A stretch of 64,000 bases of DNA from Bog-756 sp963699055 (GCA_963699055.1 CAVOTA010000002.1:248001-312000); one strand, 5' to 3'. Positions 7,886 through 15,678 are shown, numbered from the stretch's first letter. A program made the numbers and translations. The notes: a model not told the origin generated them from the sequence alone.

Positions 7886-8340
7886 GGAGCACCGGACGTG
7901 GCACCGGACACGCCCTTTTGGCCGATCTCACCGTGCAGAGCATCAGCACACCGGACACGGCGCCGATCCTCCCTGGTCAGACCACCAGCCACCCTCACGA
8001 GCCACACCGGATACCCCGAGCACCGGACACGGCCCCCCTCTCTAGAAGAGGGGTCCGTGGCTGGTGGCAGGTCCGTGGTGGTGGTCCCGGAGCCTGTCGG
8101 TACTGCGGTGACCCGTCGTGGATGACCGACGCCGAGGACTTCGTCCATCCGTGCTGCGAGTTCTGGATCGGGCGCGAGGGCCGACCGTTCTGCGTGGCCT
8201 GCCGAGCTGCGAAGCGGCTGGGACGTTGGATGTCACAGCCACCTGTCACAGTGGATCCGTCGTCGCCTCGGGGGCGCTCAACGACTGTCGCGGGTGCAAG
8301 GCGTCCAGAGTGCGAATTCCCCCGCGCACGCGACCGCTGA
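7882..8340 (+). CDS. Cysteine-rich putative Zn-binding protein
   Basis: 152 residues from a GTG overlapping the ATPase stop. The first ~60 residues are repetitive and low-complexity (STPDTAP, RAPDTAP). The core has CRYCGDP, then HPCCEFW and FCVACRAAKR, a likely zinc-ribbon or treble-clef arrangement of C-x2-C, H-x-C-C and C-x2-C. No HNH catalytic motif is complete. Later in-frame GTG codons near 8054-8075 could be the true start, leaving the repeats non-coding. Confidence 0.55.
   Translation: MRSTGRGTGHALLADLTVQSISTPDTAPILPGQTTSHPHEPHRIPRAPDTAPLSRRGVRGWWQVRGGGPGACRYCGDPSWMTDAEDFVHPCCEFWIGREGRPFCVACRAAKRLGRWMSQPPVTVDPSSPRGRSTTVAGARRPECEFPRARDR
7889..8032 (+). repeat. Iteron-like CACCGGACAC direct repeats
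   Basis: The decamer CACCGGACAC occurs at 7902, 7948 and 8021, with one- or two-base variants at 7889 (CACCGGACGT) and 8004 (CACCGGATAC), all on the same strand. They lie immediately downstream of the replication ATPase. Repeated sites in this position can be replication-initiator binding sites. Spacing is irregular, so this is tentative. Confidence 0.4.
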
Positions 8341-8341
8341 T

Positions 8342-8411
8342 CCGTTACCACCGTGTTACCGCTGGCCATGAAACTCCAGGTCAGAGCACGCGGGGCGGGA
8401 TTCCGAGTCCC
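8342..8411 (-). other. Internal att-like / tRNA-3'-end-like remnant
   Basis: On the minus strand, 8389-8411 reads like the tRNA T arm and 3' acceptor: a GCGGG/CCCGC stem around ACTCGGAAT, then CCCGCG. A 13-base stretch, GAATCCCGCCCCG, is shared with the att core. Two GTTACC motifs (arm-site-like GGTAAC on the minus strand) lie at 8343-8360. Possibly a fossil junction between two element modules. Confidence 0.3.
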
Positions 8412-8428
8412 GCCTGGATTGGTGACCT

Positions 8429-8921
8429 ATGACCTGTCGCCCGGGTCACGCTCCACGGCATCCGCCGTTCGAGGAGGGCAACACCGCCAACCTTCGCCAC
8501 GGTGCATTCGCGGCCGGACGCGCCGACCAAGTTGCTGCCGAGGTCGAAGCGATCGCCGAGGAGGTGGCCAACCAGTACCCGTGGACAAGTGCCTATCGCG
8601 CCGAGCGTGTGGCATTCGCCAGGGCCGTCATCGACGAGCGTGACGTCCGGGCCTACCTCGACCAGGTCGGCGCCCTTAGACGAGGACTACCGGGAGCGTC
8701 CGGCCGTGCGGACAGCAGAGCGCTTCGCCGCCCGTGCTGCAAGGTGCCGGTCCGCTCTCGGCCTGTCGCCCATGGCGCACGCCCGCCTCCTGCTCACGGT
8801 GGCCGAGGTCGTGCGCCTGCACCCTGACCGCATCGGACCGCTGGACGACAGCCTCGACTCCTTGCTGGCTGAGGGTCGGGCCGCCCTGGAGCGGGGCAGC
8901 CACGGGGAGGATCGCCAATGA
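8429..8921 (+). pseudogene. Terminase small subunit, frameshifted
   Basis: The small terminase binds phage DNA to start packaging. The first part reads FEEGNTANLRHGAF, the conserved start of actinophage small terminases, through YLDQVGA. Near 8672 the frame is lost. Removing one C of the CCC run restores ALDEDYRERPAVRTAERF and a further ~75 residues to a stop overlapping terL (ATGA, 8918-8921). Restored length is about 163 residues. As read, translation from 8429 enters an unrelated frame. Confidence 0.75.
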
Positions 8922-10423
8922 CCTCCGCCTTCGAGCTGCTTGCTGCGCTGCCCATGGGGAAGGGGCGATGGGGCGACACTGCTGCTGACTTTCAGATCGC
9001 TGACGCCCAGGCGGTCCTGGACCGGACCGGCCCACGGATGCACCTCCAGACACGCCCCAGGGGCGGCCGTAAGATCGGCCGACGCCGCCGGCATCGTGGT
9101 CGCCGCTCACCTCACCCAGAATCCGCCGCTCGGAGCCACCAGCTTCGTCGTGGCGGCCGATGCGAGCCAGGCCGCACTCATCCTCGACACGATCCGCGGC
9201 TTCGTCCTACAGGCTCCGGCACTCAAGGCGAGGATCAAGGTCGAGTCTCGCCGAGTCGTGTTCCTCCACGAGGGCGAACGCATGTCCACCTGCGAGGTCG
9301 TGCCGGCTGACGAGGCTTCACGCCTACGGATTGCGCCCGTGGATCTTGGTGGCGGACGAATTCGCCGAACTGGCCCGAGACGCCGGGAAGCCGAGGCGTC
9401 TGGGCGGCCGCTGTTTCCGCTCTCCCGAAGGTGGCGGACTCCCGGTTCTTGGTAGAAATCACCTCAGGCGGTTCACCTTCGCATTTTGCCTACAAGGTTC
9501 TCGAGCAGGCTCGCCAGTCGCCGCAGTGGCGAGTGTCCGAGACACCGGGCCCATTGCCGTGGATCCCTGAAGAGGAACTCGCCGAGCAGCGCAGTCTCCT
9601 GACGGAGAGTCAGTACCAGCGCCTCCACCTGAACCGGTGGGTCGCCGGTCCAGACCGACTCACGACCCCCGAGCAGGTCCGGGACTGCGTCGGACACACC
9701 GGGACGATCGCGCCCCGCCGAGGCGTTCGCTATATCCACGGTCTCGACGTCGGCTTGGTGAACGACCGGACCGTCCTGACGATCGCTCACAGCGAGCTTC
9801 GGGAGGGCACCGTAGTGGTTGTCGTCGACCACCAGGAGGCGTGGCAGGGTTCAAAGTCGAACCCGGTCGACCTGGGAAACGTCGAGGTCTACTGCCGGGA
9901 GGCGATCCACCAGTATCCGGGACGACTGATAGCGGATCCCTGGCAGAGCGTCCACATTGCACAGCGACTGCGTTCCCGGGGGATCCGGGTCGAACCGTTC
10001 GTGTTCTCGTCCGCCTCGGTCGGCCGGCTCGCTCTAACGCTGTACCGCCTCCTCCGGGATCGGCTGCTCGACTTGCCCGACGACGACGACCTCGTCGACG
10101 AACTCTCGAACGTCGTTCTCAGGGAGACGACGCCGGGCACCTACCGAATCGACACCACCGGCCAGGGCCATGACGATCGCACAATCTCGCTGGCCCTTTG
10201 TGCACAGCACCTGGCATCCAAGCCCACTGCCGGCGCCCGTGTGCACGTTGCGTCCGGCGAGCTGCCACCAGTGCGCCTGGTCACGAGTAGGCCGGGCCCG
10301 AGCGAGGTGCCGCCGCCCGTCGTCCGGGACGGGAAGAAGCCGAGACCCCGTCCGGGGTCGACGTTCCGCCTGGGACCCCACGTGGTGCCCCGCCGCGGCT
10401 ACACCCCGCCGAGGACGCGGTGA
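8918..10423 (+). pseudogene. Terminase large subunit, three frameshifts
   Basis: The large terminase is the ATPase/nuclease that packages DNA. Reading frame by frame: residues ~1-50 (TGPRMHLQTRPRGG, Walker A region), shift near 9074, then the ATPase core (SADAAGIVVAAHLT; VVFLHEGERMS; VPADEAS), shift near 9322, YGLRPWILVADEFAE (Walker B-like), shift near 9400, then SALPKVADSRFLVEITSG and the nuclease domain (HGLDVGLVNDRTV; LIADPWQSV; GHDDRTISLALC). All three shifts are +1, and deleting one base at each restores a clean protein of about 500 residues. Not functional as read. The last segment alone is open from 9431. Confidence 0.85.
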
Positions 10424-10437
10424 GCGGCGCACGCATG

Positions 10438-11196
10438 TCACAGCTGACTGATAATTGTGTCCACCGCCGCCTCGTACTTACGGTCGAGGAGCACCCCTTC
10501 CTCCCGCTCATTGTCCCACTCGTACGGAATACCAACTGCTTCAAGCGCACGAACCAGCTCGACAACCTTCGAGTGTCGCCAGTTCTCAACGCTGTAAATG
10601 ACGCCCCCATCGGGCGGATCCGAAGCTGGGGAGCCAACCGCTGAATCCTGCTCAGTGGATGACAAGGGATTTGGCTTTGCGCCGAGGGCTTCGGCATTGC
10701 GTTCGGCGATTCCAAGTAATGCTTCGATCGTTCTGTCGTTCGTCCGAGCGAGGTAATAGCCGGCCTCGAGGCCGAACTCGGACATTGTGGTCGGAGGTGC
10801 CATCTGGGCGATCTCCGCGCTGATCATGATCATGGCCATCGAGTAATGAGACTCGCACTCCCCGGCATGGGCGACGCCGCTCCCGTTCTCCATTATCCCG
10901 ATCACGTAGCCCAGACGGGTATTGGCCACGATGGAAGGCGTGTCAGGGGGATCGTCCTCAGCGCCGGGGTTCATCATGTCCAGAAGTTCGTATTCGAGCT
11001 TTCCCAAGGCTCGACTCAGATCGACGCCACCTGTCGGCCCCCTGATCCCCTTCCAGTTCTCGCGGGCAACGTCTGCGATCTCTTGGATAAGCCTCATATC
11101 CTTCTGATTGCGCATGAGGTCGACGTCAGGCATCCGCACCCTGTTAGGGGCAGGCGACGACATCGGTAAATATTTCGATGAGCCCTTTCGAGCCAT
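10438..11196 (-). CDS. Hypothetical cargo protein between terminase and capsid
   Basis: 252 residues, on the opposite strand to the late genes and clearly less GC-rich than its neighbours. No signal peptide or membrane segment. The middle is helical (TMSEFGLEAGYYLARTNDRTIEALLGIAERNAEAL). The last ~50 residues (KVVELVRALEAVGIPYEWDNE... DRKYEAAVDTIISQL) look like a small alpha/beta domain seen at the ends of some actinobacterial proteins, where short stretches LxxAGIPYEW and an acidic EExVD helix recur. It occupies the place where portal and protease genes would be expected. Possibly a cargo or defence gene; the function is unknown. Confidence 0.65.
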   Translation of the reverse strand: MARKGSSKYLPMSSPAPNRVRMPDVDLMRNQKDMRLIQEIADVARENWKGIRGPTGGVDLSRALGKLEYELLDMMNPGAEDDPPDTPSIVANTRLGYVIGIMENGSGVAHAGECESHYSMAMIMISAEIAQMAPPTTMSEFGLEAGYYLARTNDRTIEALLGIAERNAEALGAKPNPLSSTEQDSAVGSPASDPPDGGVIYSVENWRHSKVVELVRALEAVGIPYEWDNEREEGVLLDRKYEAAVDTIISQL

Positions 11197-11381
11197 TGGA
11201 TCGTCCCTTCCGCCAGTCGTGTCCAGAGGCTAGCTGCGCTCGTCAGCGCCTTCCCATCGCCGATCAGCTAACACGAATCCGGTACACTCTGTTGAGGAGT
11301 CAGGTGTGGCATAGACCTACTGACCCCGAGACGCAGGGTCTTTGTGCCCGGTCGAGTCCATGACCGATCGCGAGGAGACCC

Positions 11382-12956
11382 ATGACCGTCACCCCTGAAG
11401 AACTGGAACGCCGACAGGTGGCACTCGAAGAGCGCCACCGTCTGATCGTCGAAATGGTCGAGCTCACCTCCGATCTGGAACGCCATTCCAATGAAAAGAC
11501 TCTGGCCCTCGCAGCGTCGGCCGCGCCCCGCGGATCGACGGGCGGAATGGCCTCTCGCATGGCCGCCACATCTCGCAGGGCCTCGGCGAGCCCTTCCGCC
11601 GGTGGTCGTTCGTCGGCCTCGAACGTCACGCTCACGGCGGCGGCCTCCGGCGGCAACACAGCGTCGGGCAGCCTCCTGGAGTCCTCGGACCAACTGGCCG
11701 AACTGACCGTCGATGTTCTGCGGCAGCTCGAACCCGGACGATCCTCGGAGCCGCGGCGGGCGCGCATCGCGCAGGCGCGCTGGGACTACCCCGAGGAGCG
11801 ACAGCTCGGACTCGACAGCACGTTGAGCAATACGGCCAAGCTGGACAAGGTCTGCGGCATCGGCGCCGGGCGCTACGACCAGAGCGGCGCCCTGGTGGCT
11901 ACCGGCGGGATCTGCTTGCCGGTGAACGTCGACTACGCCGTGCAGACGTGGAGCACGGCCGATCGGCCTCTCCGGGACGGTCTGCCTGCCTTCCAGGCGT
12001 CCCGCGGTGGCATCCGCTTTGTCACCCCGCCCGACATTGGCGTCCCCTCCCTCGCTGGTACCGCGTCTGGCGCCGGCCTGTCGGTCGGGATCTGGACCGA
12101 GGCGACCGATGCCAGCCCGGCTGGCGCGACGAAGCCCGTCTGGACGGTGGCGTGTGGCGCCGAGCAGCTCGTCTACGTCAACGCCGTGTCGACCCGGGTG
12201 CAGTTCGGAAACATGGAGGCGCGCTTCGCTCCGGAGCAAGTCGCCTCCAACACACAGCAGGCGATCGCCGTCAGTGCCCGCCAGGCCGAGCTCGAGCTCC
12301 TGACGCTCATGTACTCGGCCAGCTTCGTCAAGGAAGTCAGCATCGGCACGCAGTACCTCGGTGCGGTCCGGGACGTCCTGTCGGCCGTCGACCTCCTGAA
12401 GCGCCAGTACCTCGACGGTCACCGGATCCCGAAGACGGCGGCATTCACCGCGGTGTTCCCGGCGTGGGCCATGGACATGTTCAAAGCGGACCTGTTGCGG
12501 GAGACGGCCCACGACAATGCCGGCCCCCGGGACGTGCTGGCCGTCACCGACGACCAGGTCGACGATCTGTTCCGGGCCCGAGGCGTGAACGTGATCTGGA
12601 CGCTGGAAGGTCTGAAGGCCGGCACCTACGGCAACGTGACGATCGGGACGACGCAGCAGTTTCCGATCTTTACCACCGGGAACACCCCGCAGTGGCCCGG
12701 CCAAACCAGCTCCGGCGCATTCGAGTTGGCGTGGCTCCTGTACGTCGAGGGCACCTATCAGTTCCTCGACGGCGGCCGTCTGGACCTCGGCGTCGTGCGC
12801 GACTCGCTGCTCGACAGCACGAACGACTACGAGACGTTCGTGGAGGTCTTCGAGGCCGTTGCCGGGCGAGGGATCGACGCGTATGGCGTCGTGCAGACGA
12901 TTCTGCCGACCGGTGGCTCCGCCGGCACCGTGGCCGCTACGAGCTACCACGAATGA
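11382..12956 (+). CDS. Phage major capsid protein
   Basis: 524 residues. The first ~120 are charged then Ala/Ser-rich and may act as a scaffold (delta) segment. From ~130 (ARWDYPEERQLGLD) to the end the sequence matches large actinophage major capsid proteins: GGICLPVNVDYAVQTWSTADRPLRDGLPAF is the beginning of the shell domain, and LLYVEGTYQFLDGGRLDLGVVRD is near its end. AGGAG at 11373-11377 is a good ribosome site for the ATG. A TACACT -10-like box is at 11283-11288. Unlike terminase, the gene is intact. I give no fold-level proof, and HK97-type is inferred from family resemblance. Confidence 0.85.
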   Translation: MTVTPEELERRQVALEERHRLIVEMVELTSDLERHSNEKTLALAASAAPRGSTGGMASRMAATSRRASASPSAGGRSSASNVTLTAAASGGNTASGSLLESSDQLAELTVDVLRQLEPGRSSEPRRARIAQARWDYPEERQLGLDSTLSNTAKLDKVCGIGAGRYDQSGALVATGGICLPVNVDYAVQTWSTADRPLRDGLPAFQASRGGIRFVTPPDIGVPSLAGTASGAGLSVGIWTEATDASPAGATKPVWTVACGAEQLVYVNAVSTRVQFGNMEARFAPEQVASNTQQAIAVSARQAELELLTLMYSASFVKEVSIGTQYLGAVRDVLSAVDLLKRQYLDGHRIPKTAAFTAVFPAWAMDMFKADLLRETAHDNAGPRDVLAVTDDQVDDLFRARGVNVIWTLEGLKAGTYGNVTIGTTQQFPIFTTGNTPQWPGQTSSGAFELAWLLYVEGTYQFLDGGRLDLGVVRDSLLDSTNDYETFVEVFEAVAGRGIDAYGVVQTILPTGGSAGTVAATSYHE

Positions 12957-13052
12957 GATTTACCACCTGGGGCCGTCGCCGTAGTGCGTGTGGGCGGCGG
13001 TCCTGGGTGGGGGTTCGCAAGTGGAGCGCAACTGAGGACGAGGAGACTTCGG

Positions 13053-13367
13053 ATGGCACTTGAGTGGTTCTTGCCCGACATGTGGGCCGACGATGATCCG
13101 GACCGGGAGGAGTTCGAGAAGCTGTACTGGTTGGAATCCCTTGGCGCCGACGTCGACGCAGAGCTCGACGCCCAACGGGCACGTCGTGAAGCGGAGGACG
13201 TGGCCTTCACGGGCCTTACCGGCGTCGGCCGGGGCACCGTCCAGGCGCCGGTCACGGTCAAGTTCCCGACCGAGGCCGAGCGCGAGGAGGCCTACGAGCG
13301 GGCGCCGATCTACTCCATCGACGGTCGAACGGGAGTCATGACTCAGTTGCGGCCTCGGCTGCGCTGA
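13053..13367 (+). CDS. Small acidic phage-like protein downstream of capsid
   Basis: 104 residues from the ATG at 13053, chosen for AGGAG at 13041-13045 seven bases upstream; a longer frame starts at 12984 but has no ribosome site. Strongly acidic start (MALEWFLPDMWADDDPDREEF), then charged helices and a C-terminal FPTEAEREEAYERAPIY segment. No family recognised. Its place after the capsid gene suggests a head-associated or decoration role, an inference from position only. Confidence 0.65.
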   Translation: MALEWFLPDMWADDDPDREEFEKLYWLESLGADVDAELDAQRARREAEDVAFTGLTGVGRGTVQAPVTVKFPTEAEREEAYERAPIYSIDGRTGVMTQLRPRLR

Positions 13368-13448
13368 GTCTGGTCGACTGCCGGAGCGACCAGGTCACCA
13401 GGGTCCGCCCGTCCTAGCGCACCGACTCTCCCCCGTACCCTGGTGGTT

Positions 13449-13952
13449 GTGGCTCTGTCTTCGGTCGGCGTGCAGGTGATGGCAAGCATGCAAACCTCCG
13501 CTAGTCGCCCTACCCTTCTGAACGACGCATTCCGCGACGGTCGGCTACAGGTGGCGGACCTTCCCGAGCTGCTTGCCTTTGCCTGGCTCTGGGACGACTC
13601 GCCGACGTCGCAGGTTCCCGAATCGGATTGGCTGTCCATGTTTCGGGCAGCGAGGTTCTTCACCTACCCCACACCCGTTCCAGCACCCAAGCGGGCAGTG
13701 ACCCTCTACAGGGCGTGCACCGAGGACCGAGCACGGCGCATGTCTTGGACCGGCAACAAAGCACTTGCTCTCCAATTTGGCAACCGCCACGATCGGTACG
13801 GAGTAGCTCAGCTCTACCAGGCGAGCGTGTCACCGGCGTACGTACTCGCATACTTGTGCCGCAACGACGAGGGATGGACGGTGGTGGTGGATCCGACCGG
13901 TCTAAGCCCCGTCGCTGTCGATGGGGGCAACCTCAGGTCTTCTGCTGATTGA
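13449..13952 (+). CDS. Cargo protein with ADP-ribosyltransferase-like features
   Basis: 167 residues. Starts tried: GTG 13443, GTG 13449 and ATG 13479. 13449 fits a TACCCT box (13436-13441) seven bases upstream. The C-terminal half reads LYRACTEDRARRMSWTGNKA, then LQFGNRHDRYGVAQLYQASV, then NDEGWTVVVDP. This spacing of an R in LYR, an S in MSWT and a late acidic residue resembles the R-S-E pattern of ADP-ribosyltransferase-like proteins found in mobile elements. The first half (LNDAFRDGRL... LPELLAFAWLW) is a helical domain. It could be a toxin or defence enzyme. The assignment is tentative. Confidence 0.5.
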   Translation: MALSSVGVQVMASMQTSASRPTLLNDAFRDGRLQVADLPELLAFAWLWDDSPTSQVPESDWLSMFRAARFFTYPTPVPAPKRAVTLYRACTEDRARRMSWTGNKALALQFGNRHDRYGVAQLYQASVSPAYVLAYLCRNDEGWTVVVDPTGLSPVAVDGGNLRSSAD

Positions 13953-14463
13953 CCGCTTGAGCCGTCTGGTTGTACTGCTCAGCACTCGTCACGCGGGTCA
14001 AGTTCACCGTTTGGATGCCGCCCCCGAACGGCGTGTAAGTCAGTGACAGGCCAACCGGTGCCCGGGCGGAAGCCACCTGGAATGTCGGTGCGGCACTGCC
14101 CTCAACCGTCATCGTCATGGAGCTGGACGTGAGATCGGAACAGCCCACTGGGTAGCTGCCCTGTCCCCCGTCGTCCACGCCCAGTCCGTTACTCAGAGCC
14201 GTTTCAGTCCACGTCCCGCTCACCCCTGACGGTGACTGAAGCAGGGTCAGGAGCACGGCGTCGGTTGGTGCATCTGCAGGCCCGGACTGCCAGAAATACT
14301 CCCCGGTCCAGTCCAGCGCCGATGCGCCGTTGTCAGCCGCAGGGAGCGTGGTGTTGTCAGATGCAGGGAGCGTGGTGTTGGAATGGCGACCCCAGAGATA
14401 CCCGCTGATGGCCCCCGCTCCCACCAGCACGACGACCACCACGACCAACAGTGCGCGCTTCAT
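13933..14463 (-). CDS. Membrane-anchored secreted cargo protein
   Basis: 176 residues from the ATG at 14463, chosen because MKRALLVVVVVVLVGAGAI is a signal-anchor start; the frame also opens at 14517. A short linker repeats NTTLPAS/NTTLPAA, encoded by two 18-base copies at 14339-14356 and 14363-14380. The outer domain is beta-rich (LDWTGEYFWQ, GVSGTWTETAL, CSDLTSSSMTMTV). Family unknown. It lies beside attR, the usual place for lysogenic-conversion cargo, and could act at the cell surface. Its 3' end overlaps the convergent gene by 20 bases. A TACCGT box is eight bases before the ATG. Confidence 0.65.
   Translation of the reverse strand: MKRALLVVVVVVLVGAGAISGYLWGRHSNTTLPASDNTTLPAADNGASALDWTGEYFWQSGPADAPTDAVLLTLLQSPSGVSGTWTETALSNGLGVDDGGQGSYPVGCSDLTSSSMTMTVEGSAAPTFQVASARAPVGLSLTYTPFGGGIQTVNLTRVTSAEQYNQTAQAVNQQKT
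14339..14380 (-). repeat. In-frame direct repeat in the secreted protein linker
   Basis: Two identical 18-base units with a 24-base period (eight codons) encode repeated NTTLPA segments between the membrane anchor and the outer domain. Copy number may vary by slippage. Confidence 0.7.
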
Positions 14464-14528
14464 TCGTCGTAACGGTAGCGCCTGACTGTCAGGACCCGAG
14501 TGCGGCACTGCCTCCAAGCTGACGGTCA

Positions 14529-14563
14529 GTAACAGGTGGCCTCGTGGTCACATAGCGGTAACA
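14529..14563. promoter_or_regulatory. Candidate integrase arm-type sites, right end
   Basis: GTAACA (14529-14534), TGGTCACA (14545-14552) and GGTAACA (14557-14563) match the motifs near attL. The 312 bases 14464-14775 otherwise hold attR and no gene. Confidence 0.45.
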
Positions 14564-14680
14564 AACACTTGCGGATTGCCCCGGACGGGCCATCATGGGC
14601 ATTCGACGCCAGTTGCGATAATCGCCCGCTACCTGGACGTTTGCGGACGGAGCGGATTGTGCATCATGGCCTATGCGGAA

Positions 14681-14703
14681 GTTCGAATCCCGCCCCGGGC
14701 ACC
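14681..14703 (+). other. attR: attR (23-bp core)
   Basis: Exact copy of 1634-1656. The bases before it do not form a tRNA, so the tRNA is complete only at the left end. Chromosome resumes at 14704. Confidence 0.93.
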
Positions 14704-14775
14704 CATCACGTACCACCGCCGGCACCGCCCCGTCGGCGGAGCGGTCACCGGTAGCTCGCGCCGACCCGCGGGCCG

Positions 14776-15678
14776 TCAGGTCGGTGCGCCAGGGGTCGGC
14801 GCGTCCGGGGCCGGCGCCAACCGCTCGCCGAGGATCGGTCGGGGCCGCTGGATCGGCCGGGACACCACGAAGAGCAGGAAGGCCAGGAGGACCAGGGCGA
14901 GGCCGATCGAGGCCAGCGACAGGATCCCGAGGGCACCCAGCACCCCGGCCCACACGGCGCCGGGCACGCTCCACCGCTCGCTCCCCTCACGTACCCGTCG
15001 GAGGAACCCGACGGCGGTGACGGCGTCGAGGGCGAACAGGAAGACGATGAAGGAGACCACGCCGGCGGTGTCGGCGGCCGCCAGCGACTCGCTGTGGCGG
15101 TGGCCGTACGCACCGGTCACCGTGGTGGAGGCGAACGCGACCTCCAGCGACACGAGGACCGTCCACACCACGGCCCCGCCGAGCGCGATCCACCGGACCC
15201 GGACCTGCCGCTTCGGCGTGGTCGGGACGACACCACCGGGAGCGGGCCCGCCGCCGCGGGCGCTGGTGGCCCGCGGGGTCCGCCGACGGACCCGTGGTGG
15301 TCCGAATCCGGCGTTGCCCCACGGGGAGCGGATGCGCCCGTCGCCGTCCATGTCCTGCGACGGCACGCCGATCGTGCCCGGGAGGGCCGGGTTGCCGAAG
15401 AAGTCGAACTGGTCCTGGGGATCGAGCGCCGGCGCGTCGAGCCGGTCGCCGGACCGCAGGAGGTCGTCCGCCGGGCGTTCGGGCGGCGGCGACGGCGCGG
15501 CGGCCACCAGCGGCCCGTCGTAGGGCCGGTCCGGGGGCGGGTCCTGGGACTCGCTCCGCCCGTCACGCACGAGTGCGGTCGGCACACCCTGTGAGAACCA
15601 CCGCCGCTCGTGCAGGCCGTAGGGGTCGACGAACCACCCCTGGGGCGGCTTGTCCGGTACCGCACCCGCGTCGGCCAT
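14776..15678 (-). CDS. DUF2510-containing membrane protein
   Basis: 300 residues from the ATG at 15678. The N-terminal DUF2510 motif (PPQGWFVDPYGLHERRWF) is followed by a long Pro/Asp-rich linker and three or four membrane segments from about residue 175 (WIALGGAVVWTVLVSLEVAFA; VVSFIVFLFALDAVTAVGF; WAGVLGALGILSLASIGLALVLLAFLLFV). Role unknown. DUF2510 is a small actinobacterial domain usually near membrane anchors. A TACGAT box at 15685-15690 (minus strand) lies six bases before the start, suggesting a leaderless mRNA. Before the element inserted, this gene lay next to the tRNA-Leu. Confidence 0.75.
   Translation of the reverse strand: MADAGAVPDKPPQGWFVDPYGLHERRWFSQGVPTALVRDGRSESQDPPPDRPYDGPLVAAAPSPPPERPADDLLRSGDRLDAPALDPQDQFDFFGNPALPGTIGVPSQDMDGDGRIRSPWGNAGFGPPRVRRRTPRATSARGGGPAPGGVVPTTPKRQVRVRWIALGGAVVWTVLVSLEVAFASTTVTGAYGHRHSESLAAADTAGVVSFIVFLFALDAVTAVGFLRRVREGSERWSVPGAVWAGVLGALGILSLASIGLALVLLAFLLFVVSRPIQRPRPILGERLAPAPDAPTPGAPT

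Larger units (their letters stand above)
1634..14703. mobile_element. 13.05-kb integrated phage-satellite-like element
   Basis: Bounded by 23-bp direct repeats (attL in tRNA-Leu, attR at 14681). Contents left to right: IS3-split small gene, small gene, integrase and an upstream partner gene (leftward); then XRE, excisionase, small protein, replication ATPase, Zn protein, terminase small and large (rightward); a leftward cargo gene; capsid, two small rightward genes and a leftward secreted protein. No portal, protease, tail, tape-measure or lysis gene was found. Terminase genes and the IS transposase are frameshifted. The capsid, integrase and regulators look intact. It could be a capsid-bearing satellite or a deleted prophage. 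Confidence 0.85.

Noticed and set aside
8300..8330. Second tRNA-like 3' end on the plus strand (GTGCGAATTCCC)
   Set aside because: Only loosely like a T arm; no matching acceptor, anticodon or D arm. The similarity to att is weaker than for the minus-strand site at 8389-8411.
8918..10423. Programmed frameshifting in terL
   Set aside because: No slippery heptamer or downstream structure was recognised at the three sites, and a second phage gene (terS) is broken in the same manner. Decay or sequence error is simpler.
14641..14703. Second tRNA gene at attR
   Set aside because: Only the 23-base core matches a tRNA 3' end. The bases before it do not fold into the other arms.
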